Shown here piece after piece: positions 1 to 7,297 of a stretch of 8,005 nucleotides of DNA (its first letter is position 1; every line of letters starts with the position of its first letter). The DNA comes from Clostridiales bacterium UBA6363 (GTDB taxonomy: Bacteria; Bacillota; Clostridia; UBA1381): assembly GCA_002438865.1 (NCBI GenBank), contig DJRJ01000029.1, positions 6,934 to 14,938 of the forward strand, read 5' to 3'. The position numbers and the translations under genes are program-made. A model generated the notes under the pieces. It was not told the DNA's origin. It ran no database searches and worked only from the letters and a program-made list of their open reading frames with translations.

Positions 1-858
1 GAAACGGGTCTTAACGACAACTTAAACGGTGTGGAACGCCCCGTATCTTTTGACGCACCCTGTATCGGGGGAGCAACTCTTGAAATTGTACATTCGCTTG
101 CAAAGTGGAAGCGTATGACTTTGGGAAAATACGCCTTTGGCGCAGGAGAGGGACTTTATACCGATATGAACGCCATAAGACGTGACGAGGAAGTGGACAA
201 TCTCCACTCAATGTACGTTGACCAGTGGGACTGGGAGGCTGTCATAAACAAAGAGGAAAGAAATACCGAAACGCTTAAAAATTACGTAAAGCGCATTTAC
301 CGTGCAATGAAATCGACCATGGCACGTGTTCATCAGAAATATCCCGAACTTGAGGATAATTTTGCAGACGATATTACGTTCATAACCACGCAGGAACTTG
401 AGGATATGTACCCAAACGACGATCCGAAAGAGCGTGAGAATAAGCTTTTGCGTGAGAAAAAAGCAGTATTCCTTATGCAGATAGGCAAAGAACTCAAATC
501 GGGCAAAAAGCATGACGGCAGAGCGCCCGACTATGACGATTGGGAGCTTAACGGCGATATATTGGTATATTATCCCGTTCTTGACATATGCTTTGAGCTT
601 TCAAGCATGGGAATACGTGTGGACGAAAATTCGCTTGCGTCGCAGATTAAAGCGGCAGGCTGTGAGGAAAGACTTACAATGGACTTCCACAAAAAGCTTT
701 TAAACTGCGAACTTCCGTACACAATAGGCGGCGGAATAGGTCAGTCCCGACTTTGTATGTATATGCTTTCAAAGGCGCATATAGGCGAGGTGCAGGCATC
801 CGTATGGCCTGAGGATATGATAAAAATATGCAGGGAGAACAATATAAATCTTATTTAA
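1..858 (+). CDS. asnA: Aspartate--ammonia ligase (asparagine synthetase A), 3' part
   Basis: Cytoplasmic enzyme that makes asparagine from aspartate, ammonia and ATP through an aspartyl-adenylate. The frame is open from base 1, so 285 C-terminal codons are visible. By comparison with remembered E. coli AsnA (330 aa), about 45 N-terminal residues and the start codon lie to the left. Family hallmarks in order (visible-residue numbering) are an HSLAKWKR segment at 31-38, GAGEGLYT at 47-54, YVDQWDWE at 72-79, RAPDYDDW at 174-181, LNGDILV at 183-189, [11 protein letters not shown] at 198-208 and GGGIGQSR at 243-250. The last is the class II synthetase motif 3-like segment with its arginine. The protein ends [11 protein letters not shown] followed by a short tail, as in the family. 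The fold is a class II aminoacyl-tRNA synthetase core without a tRNA-binding domain. It is followed 18 bases later by asnS, so the two are probably co-transcribed. Any promoter or leader lies outside the window. Identification is secure. Confidence 0.96.
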   Translation, partial: ETGLNDNLNGVERPVSFDAPCIGGATLEIVHSLAKWKRMTLGKYAFGAGEGLYTDMNAIRRDEEVDNLHSMYVDQWDWEAVINKEERNTETLKNYVKRIYRAMKSTMARVHQKYPELEDNFADDITFITTQELEDMYPNDDPKERENKLLREKKAVFLMQIGKELKSGKKHDGRAPDYDDWELNGDILVYYPVLDICFELSSMGIRVDENSLASQIKAAGCEERLTMDFHKKLLNCELPYTIGGGIGQSRLCMYMLSKAHIGEVQASVWPEDMIKICRENNINLI

Positions 859-876
859 AGGGGAAAGGATAATAAG

Positions 877-2268
877 ATGCAGACAGTTATAAAAAATCTT
901 TTCCGCCAAACAGATAACTACGGCGGCAAAGAAGTAACAATATCAGGCTGGGTAAGAACAATAAGAGTTTCAAAGAATTTCGGCTTTATCGAAGTGAATG
1001 ACGGCAGCTTTTTCAAAAGCCTGCAGATCGTAATAGAACAGGACAAGCTCGATAATTTTGCGGAGCTTTCAAAGCTTAACGTCGGTGCGGCAATAACCGC
1101 CGAGGGTATTCTGGAACTTACGCCCGAAGCAAAACAGCCGTTTGAGCTGAAAGCAAAAAGCGTTACGGTAAACGGCGCATCAACGCCGGACTATCCGCTT
1201 CAGAAAAAACGCCACAGCTTTGAATACTTAAGAACAATAGCACATTTAAGACCGAGAACAAATACGTTTGCGGCAGTGTTCCGTGTGAGATCGCTTATCG
1301 CATATGCAATACATCAGTTCTTTAACGAGAGAGGTTTTGTGTATGTGCATACTCCGCTTATTACGGGCAGTGACTGTGAGGGAGCGGGCGAGATGTTCAA
1401 GGTAACAACTCTTGATCTCGAAAATCTTCCCAAGGATGAAAACGGAAACGTTGACTATTCAAAGGACTTTTTCGGCAAGGCAACAAACCTTACGGTAAGC
1501 GGACAGCTTAACGTTGAAACGTATTGTATGGCGTTCCGCAACGTTTACACTTTCGGACCTACATTCCGTGCCGAAAATTCAAACACAACACGCCATGCTG
1601 CGGAATTTTGGATGATAGAGCCGGAAATAGCGTTTGCCGACCTTAACGACGATATGGAGCTTGCGGAGGATATGTTAAAATATATAATCCGCTACTGCCT
1701 TGAAAATGCGCCGGAAGAAATGGAATTTTTCAATAACTTTATAGATAAGGGACTTCTCGAAAGACTTCATAATGTAATTGATAACGATTTTGCACGTGTG
1801 ACATACACCGAGGCGATAGAACTTTTAAAGGAACATTCGGACGAGTTTGAATATCCCGTTGAATGGGGCTGCGATTTGCAGACGGAGCATGAGCGCTATC
1901 TTACCGAAACACTGTTCAAGCGCCCTGTAATGGTAACCGATTATCCGAAGGAGATAAAGGCGTTCTATATGAAGCTTAATCCCGACGGCAAGACGGTTGC
2001 GGCAGTGGACGTGCTTGTTCCGGGAATAGGCGAGATTATCGGCGGAAGTCAGCGTGAGGAAAACTATGACGTGCTTGTATCACGTATGAACGAACTCGGT
2101 TTAAAGCCCGAGGATTATTCATGGTATCTTGACCTTAGAAAATACGGTACAAACAAGCACGCAGGCTTTGGTCTCGGATTTGAAAGAGCCGTTATGTATA
2201 TAACGGGTATGCAGAACATAAGAGATGTGCTTCCGTTCCCGAGAACGGTCGGCACGGCAGAATTTTAA
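877..2268 (+). CDS. asnS: Asparagine--tRNA ligase (AsnRS)
   Basis: Class IIb aminoacyl-tRNA synthetase that charges tRNA-Asn with asparagine in the cytoplasm. At 463 aa it is full length for the bacterial enzyme (E. coli about 466). An N-terminal OB-fold anticodon-binding domain spans roughly residues 1-110 ([11 protein letters not shown] at 20-30). The catalytic core includes HLRPRT at 123-128, [12 protein letters not shown] at 205-216 and motif 2, [11 protein letters not shown], at 230-240, followed by [20 protein letters not shown] lies at 383-394 and motif 3, [12 protein letters not shown], at 430-441. The segment around 180-205 ([10 protein letters not shown]...) is the insertion seen in bacterial AsnRS, and the C-terminus is the family-typical FPRT...AEF. 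The ATG at 877 is supported by AAAGGA at 864-869, 7 bases upstream, and by alignment to the family N-terminus. asnA ends 18 bases upstream, so product and consumer of asparagine are encoded together. The 'SGQL...ETY' and 'NSNTTRH' segments favour AsnRS over AspRS. Confidence 0.98.
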   Translation: MQTVIKNLFRQTDNYGGKEVTISGWVRTIRVSKNFGFIEVNDGSFFKSLQIVIEQDKLDNFAELSKLNVGAAITAEGILELTPEAKQPFELKAKSVTVNGASTPDYPLQKKRHSFEYLRTIAHLRPRTNTFAAVFRVRSLIAYAIHQFFNERGFVYVHTPLITGSDCEGAGEMFKVTTLDLENLPKDENGNVDYSKDFFGKATNLTVSGQLNVETYCMAFRNVYTFGPTFRAENSNTTRHAAEFWMIEPEIAFADLNDDMELAEDMLKYIIRYCLENAPEEMEFFNNFIDKGLLERLHNVIDNDFARVTYTEAIELLKEHSDEFEYPVEWGCDLQTEHERYLTETLFKRPVMVTDYPKEIKAFYMKLNPDGKTVAAVDVLVPGIGEIIGGSQREENYDVLVSRMNELGLKPEDYSWYLDLRKYGTNKHAGFGLGFERAVMYITGMQNIRDVLPFPRTVGTAEF

Positions 2269-2270
2269 CT

Positions 2271-2317
2271 TGCATACGAGGGGTGTCGGCAAAAGGCGGC
2301 GCCCCTTGCGTGCATTT
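2271..2317 (+). terminator. Long GC-rich hairpin after asnS (possible terminator or attenuator)
   Basis: Two bases after the asnS stop, 2271-2288 can pair with 2297-2314 over 18 positions. I count one A/C mismatch and four G-T wobbles, with an 8-base loop GCAAAAGG. Position and stability fit a 3' end for the asnA-asnS transcript. The trailing T-run is short (TTTATA), so termination may be weak, or the hairpin may serve as an RNA processing or stability element. It ends 10 bases before the SD of the next gene, leaving that site free. Confidence 0.5.
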
Positions 2318-2337
2318 ATACAAAAAGGAGCAGACAA

Positions 2338-3153
2338 ATGGATTTTATTGCTATTTTGGCGGCTGTTACGGTTTCCGTAATAGCATGGGCGGTGAACAAA
2401 ATTGCCGGTGCCGTTGTTACGGCTGCGGCTTTGGGATATATTGTGTATAAAGCGTATCCGATTATGATGGCGCTAAAAGGTAAAAAAGCGTATGCTGCGG
2501 GCGACAGGGAAAGCGCATGCCGTGCGTACGGGCGTGCGATAAAAACGGGACGTGCAAATTCCGTTATACAGCTTGAATATTCCGACTTGCTTATGCAAAC
2601 CGGGAAAACTGATAAAGCTAAGGATTTTCTTGACGGAATGCTAAGAAAAAAGCTCCTGAACGACACACGAAACGTGCTGAAACTGCGCCGCTGTATGGCG
2701 TATTTCAAGCTGGGAAACAAGGAGGAAGCATACAGCGACGCCGAGGAGATTTACAATGACGGTTTTAAGACAACGTATCTGTATGCACTTTTGGGATTTT
2801 TCAAGCTTGACCGTGACGGAAAATCGGAGGACACGTTTAACTTTTGCAAAGAGGCGTTCGAGTATAATGACAGCGACCGTGACATAACCGACAATTATGC
2901 TCTTGCACTGTATTACAAAGGCGAGTACGACCGTGCGGACGGGATTTATAATGTTATGACAGAAAAACACCCTGCATTTGTTGAGGGATTTTATCACGGT
3001 GCGCTTGTTGCTTATGCAATGGGAAACTATAAAAAAACGGCAGAATATCTTGACAAAACGGAAGAATGTAAATGGTCGCCGATGACAACCGTTACAAAAG
3101 AGGAAGTATCTGAATTAAAATCGGCGGCTTTGGACAAATTAGGAGTACAGTAA
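2338..3153 (+). CDS. Membrane-anchored TPR-repeat protein, function unknown
   Basis: A 271-aa protein. I do not recognise a specific family beyond TPR-like repeats. Two hydrophobic stretches at about residues 3-19 and 22-46 are separated only by an Asn-Lys turn and followed by KGKK. This suggests a membrane hairpin with the remainder in the cytoplasm by the positive-inside rule. From about residue 47 it is helical with degenerate TPR signatures: AYAAGDRESACRAYGRAI (51-68), CMAYFKLGNKEEAYSDAEEIY (119-139), NYALALYYKGEYDRADGIYN (186-205) and GALVAYAMGNYKKTAEYLDK (221-240), with weaker units between. The ATG at 2338 has a strong AAGGAG (2325-2330) 7 bases upstream. The stop codon overlaps the start of rarA by one base, so translation is probably coupled. 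TPR domains bind partner proteins; a scaffold or adaptor role is inference, and nothing visible shows catalysis. Base and codon use match the neighbours. Confidence 0.8.
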   Translation: MDFIAILAAVTVSVIAWAVNKIAGAVVTAAALGYIVYKAYPIMMALKGKKAYAAGDRESACRAYGRAIKTGRANSVIQLEYSDLLMQTGKTDKAKDFLDGMLRKKLLNDTRNVLKLRRCMAYFKLGNKEEAYSDAEEIYNDGFKTTYLYALLGFFKLDRDGKSEDTFNFCKEAFEYNDSDRDITDNYALALYYKGEYDRADGIYNVMTEKHPAFVEGFYHGALVAYAMGNYKKTAEYLDKTEECKWSPMTTVTKEEVSELKSAALDKLGVQ

Positions 3154-3155
3154 TG
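3141..3155 (+). promoter_or_regulatory. SD and TAATG stop/start overlap coupling TPR gene to rarA
   Basis: AGGAG at 3141-3145 lies inside the last codons of the TPR gene, 7 bases before the rarA ATG (3153-3155). The ATG shares its A with the TAA stop (3151-3153). This arrangement normally lets a terminating ribosome reinitiate on the downstream gene. It also fixes the rarA start. Confidence 0.8.
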
Positions 3156-4433
3156 GCAAAAACACCGCTTGCGGACAGAATACGTCCGAAAAGTATAGAT
3201 GAGGTCGTAGGGCAGAAGCATCTGCTCGGCGAGGGTAAGATACTGCGCAATATAATTGAAAAAGACGAAGTGCCGAATATGATATTTTTCGGACCGAGCG
3301 GCGTGGGAAAAACAACCGTTGCAAATATAATCGCTCAAAAAACGGGAAAGGCACTGCGCAAATTAAACGCAACCACGGCGTCGGTATCCGATATACGTGA
3401 TATAGTCGGAACGCTTGATACTTTCCTTGCGCCGGAGGGCGTGCTTTTATATCTTGACGAAATACAGCACTTTAATAAAAAACAACAGCAGTCACTGCTT
3501 GAATTTATGGAGAATGGCAAGATAACGCTTATTGCAAGCACAACGGAAAATCCGTATTTCTATGTTTATAATGCGGTGCTTTCGAGAAGTGTTGTGTTTG
3601 AATTTAAGCCGATTGATGCAGATGACATATACGAGGCGCTTTTGCGTGCGGTGAAAATACTCTCCGAGGAGGATTACGCCGGTTACACGGTAACGGCTGA
3701 TGACGATGCGCTTGTGCATATTGCAAACACTGCAAACGGCGATGTACGAAAAGCCTTGAATGCGCTTGAAGTTTCGTTCCTTGCCGCACGTGCCGACGAT
3801 AAAGGGCATATGCATATCACGCTTGAAACGGCAGTGGGTGCAACACAGAAAAAGGCTTTGCGGTACGATAAGGACGGCGACAGCCATTACGATATACTTA
3901 GTGCGTTTCAGAAGTCGGTGCGAGGTTCCGACCCCGATGCGGCGATACATTATCTTGCAAGGCTTGTGAGTGCGGGCGATTTGCAGAGCATATGCCGCCG
4001 TATACTGGTTATGAGTGCGGAGGATATAGGACTTGCGTATCCGCAGGCGATAACCGTTGTAAAATCGTGCGTTGACGCCGCTTTGCAGCTGGGGTTCCCC
4101 GAAGCACGCATACCGCTGGCGGAGGCGGTGCTTCTGCTTGCAACAGCGCCGAAATCCAATTCGGCAATATGCGCCATAGACGCCGCAATGCATGATATTG
4201 AAACAAAGGATACGGGCGATATTCCCGAACTCTTAAAAGACAGCCATTATTCGGGTTCGGAAAAGCTCGGACACGGTACGGGATATAAGTATCCGCACAG
4301 CTTTGAGGGACATTATGTGAAACAGCAGTATCTTCCGGATAATATAAAGAACACCGTATATTATGAGTACGGCGACAATAAAACGGAGCAGTCCGCAAAG
4401 CAATACTGGGACAGAATAAAGAATAAACATTGA
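3153..4433 (+). CDS. rarA: Replication-associated recombination protein A (RarA/MgsA, AAA+ ATPase)
   Basis: A 426-aa AAA+ ATPase of the clamp-loader-like RarA/MgsA/WRNIP1 family, which acts at stalled or damaged replication forks. The N-terminus PLADRIRPKSIDEVVGQKHL (5-24) is typical. Visible elements are Walker A GPSGVGKT (47-54), Walker B LLYLDEI (98-104) followed by the QHFNKKQQ segment, sensor 1 IASTTEN (127-133), a likely arginine-finger region at LSRS (143-146), and sensor 2 GDVRKALNALE (196-206). The C-terminal MgsA domain includes SDPDAAIHYLARL (259-271), MSAEDIGLAYPQA (287-299), APKSNSA (332-338) and GYKYPHSFEGHYVKQQYLP (377-395). Length is within the usual range. Some motif positions differ from the commonest form: Walker A has SGV rather than PGT, DEIQHF replaces DEIHRF, and HSFEGH replaces HDYPGG. 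This suggests a divergent Clostridia-type subgroup. It follows a membrane-anchored TPR gene with a one-base overlap and is 12 bases upstream of nadE. Confidence 0.93.
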   Translation: MAKTPLADRIRPKSIDEVVGQKHLLGEGKILRNIIEKDEVPNMIFFGPSGVGKTTVANIIAQKTGKALRKLNATTASVSDIRDIVGTLDTFLAPEGVLLYLDEIQHFNKKQQQSLLEFMENGKITLIASTTENPYFYVYNAVLSRSVVFEFKPIDADDIYEALLRAVKILSEEDYAGYTVTADDDALVHIANTANGDVRKALNALEVSFLAARADDKGHMHITLETAVGATQKKALRYDKDGDSHYDILSAFQKSVRGSDPDAAIHYLARLVSAGDLQSICRRILVMSAEDIGLAYPQAITVVKSCVDAALQLGFPEARIPLAEAVLLLATAPKSNSAICAIDAAMHDIETKDTGDIPELLKDSHYSGSEKLGHGTGYKYPHSFEGHYVKQQYLPDNIKNTVYYEYGDNKTEQSAKQYWDRIKNKH

Positions 4434-4445
4434 AGGGATATAGTT

Positions 4446-6350
4446 ATGAAAGACGGTTTTATAAAAACAGCGTGCGCAACGCCCGATGTGAAAGTTGCGG
4501 ACGTGGAATATAACACGCAGAAAATAATTGAAATACTTGAAACGGCGCAGAAAAACGGAACGAAAATAATTGTGTTCCCGGAGCTTTGCGTAACTGCTTA
4601 TACCTGTTCGGATTTGTTTATGCAGAATGAACTTGTTTGTGCGGCGAAAAGCGCACTTATAAAAATTGCGGAAAAGACCGAAAAATGCATAGCGGTCGTA
4701 GGCGTGCCGCTTGTGTACGGCAACTGCCTGTACAATTGCGCCGCAGTGCTTAATAACGGACGTGTGCTTGCGGTGATACCGAAAGAGAATATCCCGAACT
4801 ATAACGAATTTTACGAGGCAAGACATTTTGCCTCGGGAATGTTTGAAACAACCGAAATTAAAATAGGCGGATATTCCGTGCCTTTTGGTACTGATATACT
4901 GATAAAATGCGAGAATGTACCTGATTTATGTATGGCGGTTGAAATATGCGAGGATTTGTGGACTCCTCTGCCGCCGTCGGTACGCCATGCTCTGGCAGGT
5001 GCAAATGTTGTTGCGAATTTGTCTTGCTCAAATGAGCTTATTGCAAAGGACGAATATCGTGAAATGCTTGTCAAGAGCCAGTCGGCAAGACTTTACTGTG
5101 CATATCTGTACGCCGATGCGGGATACGGCGAGTCTACTACCGACCTTGTTTTTGCCGGTGACAACATAATTGCCGAAAACGGCACAATTCTTGCACGCAG
5201 TAAAAGATTTACCAATTCGGTCGTATATTCGGAAATAGATTTGGAAAAAATAACAGGTGAAAGAATAAAGACCACAACCTATCCGAACGAGGGACGTGAA
5301 GATTACACAATTGTGTATGCGGACATTGAAGTTTGCGATACGGAGATAACACGTGCGATTGAGAAAACTCCTTTTGTGCCGACCGAGAGTGAAAAACGCA
5401 GAAAACGCTGTGAGGAAATCCTCACAATACAGTCAACGGGACTGAAAAAGCGTCTTGAGCATACTTGTGCGAAAACAGCCGTTGTGGGCGTAAGCGGAGG
5501 ACTTGACTCCACTCTTGCACTGCTTGCGGCGGTGCGTGCGTTTGACAGCTTAAATAAGGACAGAAAAGATATTATCGCCGTTACCATGCCGTGTTTCGGA
5601 ACAACCGGCAGAACGTATAACAACGCTGTGAATTTTGCAAATTCACTCGGCGTAACTTTAAAGGAAATAAATATCCGTGAGGCGGTAACTCTGCATTTTC
5701 GTGATATAGGTCATAGTGAGGACGAGCTTGATGTCACGTACGAAAACTCGCAGGCGAGAGAAAGAACGCAAATTTTGATGGACATTGCCAACAAAACGGG
5801 CGGTCTTGTTATCGGAACGGGAGATTTGTCGGAACTGGCGCTCGGCTGGGCAACGTACAACGGCGACCATATGTCAATGTACGCCGTAAATGCCGGAATA
5901 CCGAAAACGCTTATACGTTATCTGGTTGATTATGAAGCGGCGAGAACGGAAAATGAGTTTTTAAAGAAAACTCTTGAGGATATTTTAAATACACCCGTAA
6001 GTCCCGAGCTTTTACCACCCAAAGACGGCGAAATATCGCAAAAGACGGAGCATATAGTCGGACCGTATGAACTTCATGATTTCTTCCTGTACAACCTTTT
6101 GCGGTTTGGCTTTAAGCCGGAAAAAATATTAAGGCTTGCCGAAATAGCGTTTAAGGACGAATATACAAGAGAATTTATACTGGGCTGGCTGAAAGTGTTT
6201 TACAGAAGATTTTTCTCACAGCAGTTCAAGCGCTCGTGTCTGCCGGACGGACCTAAAATAGGAAGTGTGGCTCTTTCACCGAGAGGCGATTGGCGTATGC
6301 CGTCGGACACCTCGGTCAAATTGTGGATGAGCGAGCTTGAAAAACTGTAA
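4446..6350 (+). CDS. nadE: Glutamine-dependent NAD+ synthetase
   Basis: Catalyses the last step of NAD+ synthesis: nicotinate adenine dinucleotide plus ATP plus ammonia, the ammonia being released from glutamine by the enzyme's own glutaminase domain. At 634 aa it is the long two-domain type. The N-terminal nitrilase-fold domain (about 1-290) shows the Glu-Lys-Cys triad as E46 (VFPELCVTAY), K113 (IPKENIPNY) and C168 (VEICEDLW). The C-terminal adenine-nucleotide alpha-hydrolase-type synthetase domain (about 320-634) has the pyrophosphate-binding loop SGGLDST (350-356). MPCFGTTGRT (381-390), NSQARERTQ (434-442), GTGDLSELALGW (457-468), NGDHMSMY (472-479) and a C-terminal KRSCLPDGPKIGSV segment follow. 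The ATG at 4446 is preceded by GAAGGGA (4432-4438), 7 bases away. A terminator-like hairpin begins 4 bases after the stop. Ammonia-only NadE proteins lack the first domain, so the glutamine-dependent call is firm. Confidence 0.97.
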   Translation: MKDGFIKTACATPDVKVADVEYNTQKIIEILETAQKNGTKIIVFPELCVTAYTCSDLFMQNELVCAAKSALIKIAEKTEKCIAVVGVPLVYGNCLYNCAAVLNNGRVLAVIPKENIPNYNEFYEARHFASGMFETTEIKIGGYSVPFGTDILIKCENVPDLCMAVEICEDLWTPLPPSVRHALAGANVVANLSCSNELIAKDEYREMLVKSQSARLYCAYLYADAGYGESTTDLVFAGDNIIAENGTILARSKRFTNSVVYSEIDLEKITGERIKTTTYPNEGREDYTIVYADIEVCDTEITRAIEKTPFVPTESEKRRKRCEEILTIQSTGLKKRLEHTCAKTAVVGVSGGLDSTLALLAAVRAFDSLNKDRKDIIAVTMPCFGTTGRTYNNAVNFANSLGVTLKEINIREAVTLHFRDIGHSEDELDVTYENSQARERTQILMDIANKTGGLVIGTGDLSELALGWATYNGDHMSMYAVNAGIPKTLIRYLVDYEAARTENEFLKKTLEDILNTPVSPELLPPKDGEISQKTEHIVGPYELHDFFLYNLLRFGFKPEKILRLAEIAFKDEYTREFILGWLKVFYRRFFSQQFKRSCLPDGPKIGSVALSPRGDWRMPSDTSVKLWMSELEKL

Positions 6351-6353
6351 TTC

Positions 6354-6389
6354 AATAACGCTCTTTTCACGGAAAGGAGCGTTATTTTT
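6354..6389 (+). terminator. Intrinsic-terminator-like hairpin overlapping the RBS of the next gene
   Basis: AATAACGCTCTTTTC (6354-6368) pairs with GAAAGGAGCGTTATT (6372-6386) over 15 positions with a single T-G wobble and an ACG loop. The 3' arm runs into TTTTT (6385-6389). This is the layout of a Rho-independent terminator closing the rarA-nadE unit, although the stem is only moderately GC-rich. The 3' arm also contains AAAGGAG (6373-6379), the only plausible SD for the transporter ATG at 6390. The folded RNA would therefore both favour termination and hide the ribosome site. Confidence 0.65.
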
Positions 6390-6392
6390 ATG
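6373..6392 (+). promoter_or_regulatory. Shine-Dalgarno and start codon of the EamA gene, buried in a hairpin arm
   Basis: AAAGGAG at 6373-6379 is followed by a 10-base spacer and ATG at 6390-6392. The spacer is the rest of the 3' hairpin arm plus its T-run. No other SD or in-frame start lies nearby, and the protein beginning at this ATG matches the family N-terminus. The start is therefore well supported even though the site can be sequestered. Confidence 0.7.
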
Positions 6393-7238
6393 TCAAGAGG
6401 TAAACTGTGCCTTATAGCGTCGGCGTTTCTGTACGGGGTTGCACCGGTGTTCGCAAAGGTGAGCTACAGCGGCGGCGCAAACGGAATTACGCTCACTTTT
6501 CTTAGGGCGTCTATGTCTGTGCCGCTTTTGTATATAATAATGAAAGCGGACGGCATTTCTCTGCGACTTACGAAAGATGAGCTTAAAAGCATTGTTCTTT
6601 TGGGAGTTTTCGGCGGTGCAATACCCATTCTGCTTTTGTATGCGTCATATAATTTTATCTCAACGGGACTTGCCACAACCTTGCATTTTGTGTATCCGCT
6701 TATGATAGTCATTGCCTCCGCACTGCTGTATCATGAAAAAATGCCTATGCCGAAAATTGCGGCGGCGGTGGCGGTAACTTTGGGGATTTTCTTTTTTGCG
6801 GATATAGAAACGGCGTCGGATACCGTGGGTATAATTCTTGCATTGCTCTCGGGCGTCTTCTACAGCTTTTATGTCATATATATCGACCGTTCGGGACTTG
6901 ATACTATGGATTATATGAAGCTTACGTTTTATGTTATGATTATTATGAGCCTTTCAACGCTCGTATTCGGTGCGCTGTTCGGCGGATTGTCGTTTCATCT
7001 TACGGGCAAAGCGTGGTCGTATGCGGCAGTAATATCGCTTATGGTCACGTTGGGCGCAATGCCGCTGTTTCAGGCGGGAGTGCGGTATGAGGGTGCGTCC
7101 ACGGCAGGCATAATGTCAACGTTCGAGCCTATAACAAGCGTGGTGATGGGTGCGGCATTTTTAGGGGAAATAGTAGGTATTGCTCAGATTTTCGGAATTT
7201 GTATGATTGTTGCCGGGATTATGCTGGTGCACAAATGA
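6390..7238 (+). CDS. EamA-family (drug/metabolite transporter superfamily) membrane permease
   Basis: A 282-aa integral membrane protein with about ten hydrophobic segments (roughly residues 5-25, 33-52, 66-85, 91-113, 122-138, 145-165, 176-200, 208-230, 236-258 and 262-280). That is the 5+5 inverted-repeat layout of EamA/DMT transporters. Family-like stretches are SAFLYGVAPVFAK (11-23) in helix 1, ASYNFISTGLATTLHFVYP (85-103) across helices 3-4, and ASTAGIMSTFEPITSVVMGA (236-255) with FLGE after it in the second repeat. These carriers usually export or exchange small metabolites, often amino acids, nucleotide-related compounds or drugs. The substrate cannot be read from sequence. Neighbours are nadE upstream, across a hairpin, and a nicotinamidase-like hydrolase 59 bases downstream, so an NAD-precursor substrate is conceivable but unproven. 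Expression may be limited by the hairpin over its SD. Confidence 0.9.
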   Translation: MSRGKLCLIASAFLYGVAPVFAKVSYSGGANGITLTFLRASMSVPLLYIIMKADGISLRLTKDELKSIVLLGVFGGAIPILLLYASYNFISTGLATTLHFVYPLMIVIASALLYHEKMPMPKIAAAVAVTLGIFFFADIETASDTVGIILALLSGVFYSFYVIYIDRSGLDTMDYMKLTFYVMIIMSLSTLVFGALFGGLSFHLTGKAWSYAAVISLMVTLGAMPLFQAGVRYEGASTAGIMSTFEPITSVVMGAAFLGEIVGIAQIFGICMIVAGIMLVHK

Positions 7239-7297
7239 AACCTTTGCGGAAAAAATCCGTCTAATATACAAAGGAAAAGAAAGGAAATATTAATGCT

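Noticed and set aside
3492..4193. A 233-codon open frame on the minus strand opposite rarA.
   Set aside because: It lies wholly inside a well-identified gene, its translation is rich in Arg, Cys and His with no recognisable domain, and it has no convincing ribosome site. It is a shadow of the codon bias on the plus strand.
4233..4826. A 197-codon minus-strand open frame spanning the rarA-nadE junction.
   Set aside because: It is antisense to conserved coding sequence at both ends, has a low-complexity basic and aromatic translation, and shows no family signature.
6321..6351. TTGTGG and TGTAAT at the end of nadE as a possible promoter for the EamA gene.
   Set aside because: The -10 matches five of six positions, but the -35 matches only three and the 19-base spacing is long. 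Transcription would start inside the hairpin arm. Not strong enough to list, though it is a real alternative to read-through expression.
7246..7260. Small inverted repeat (CGGA, A-rich loop, TCCG) just after the EamA gene.
   Set aside because: Only four Watson-Crick pairs plus a wobble, and no T-run after it. It is too weak to call a terminator.
7262..7267. TAATAT as a possible -10 box for a hydrolase promoter.
   Set aside because: It matches only four of six consensus positions and has no acceptable -35 box at 16-18 bases upstream. In AT-rich spacer such matches are expected by chance.
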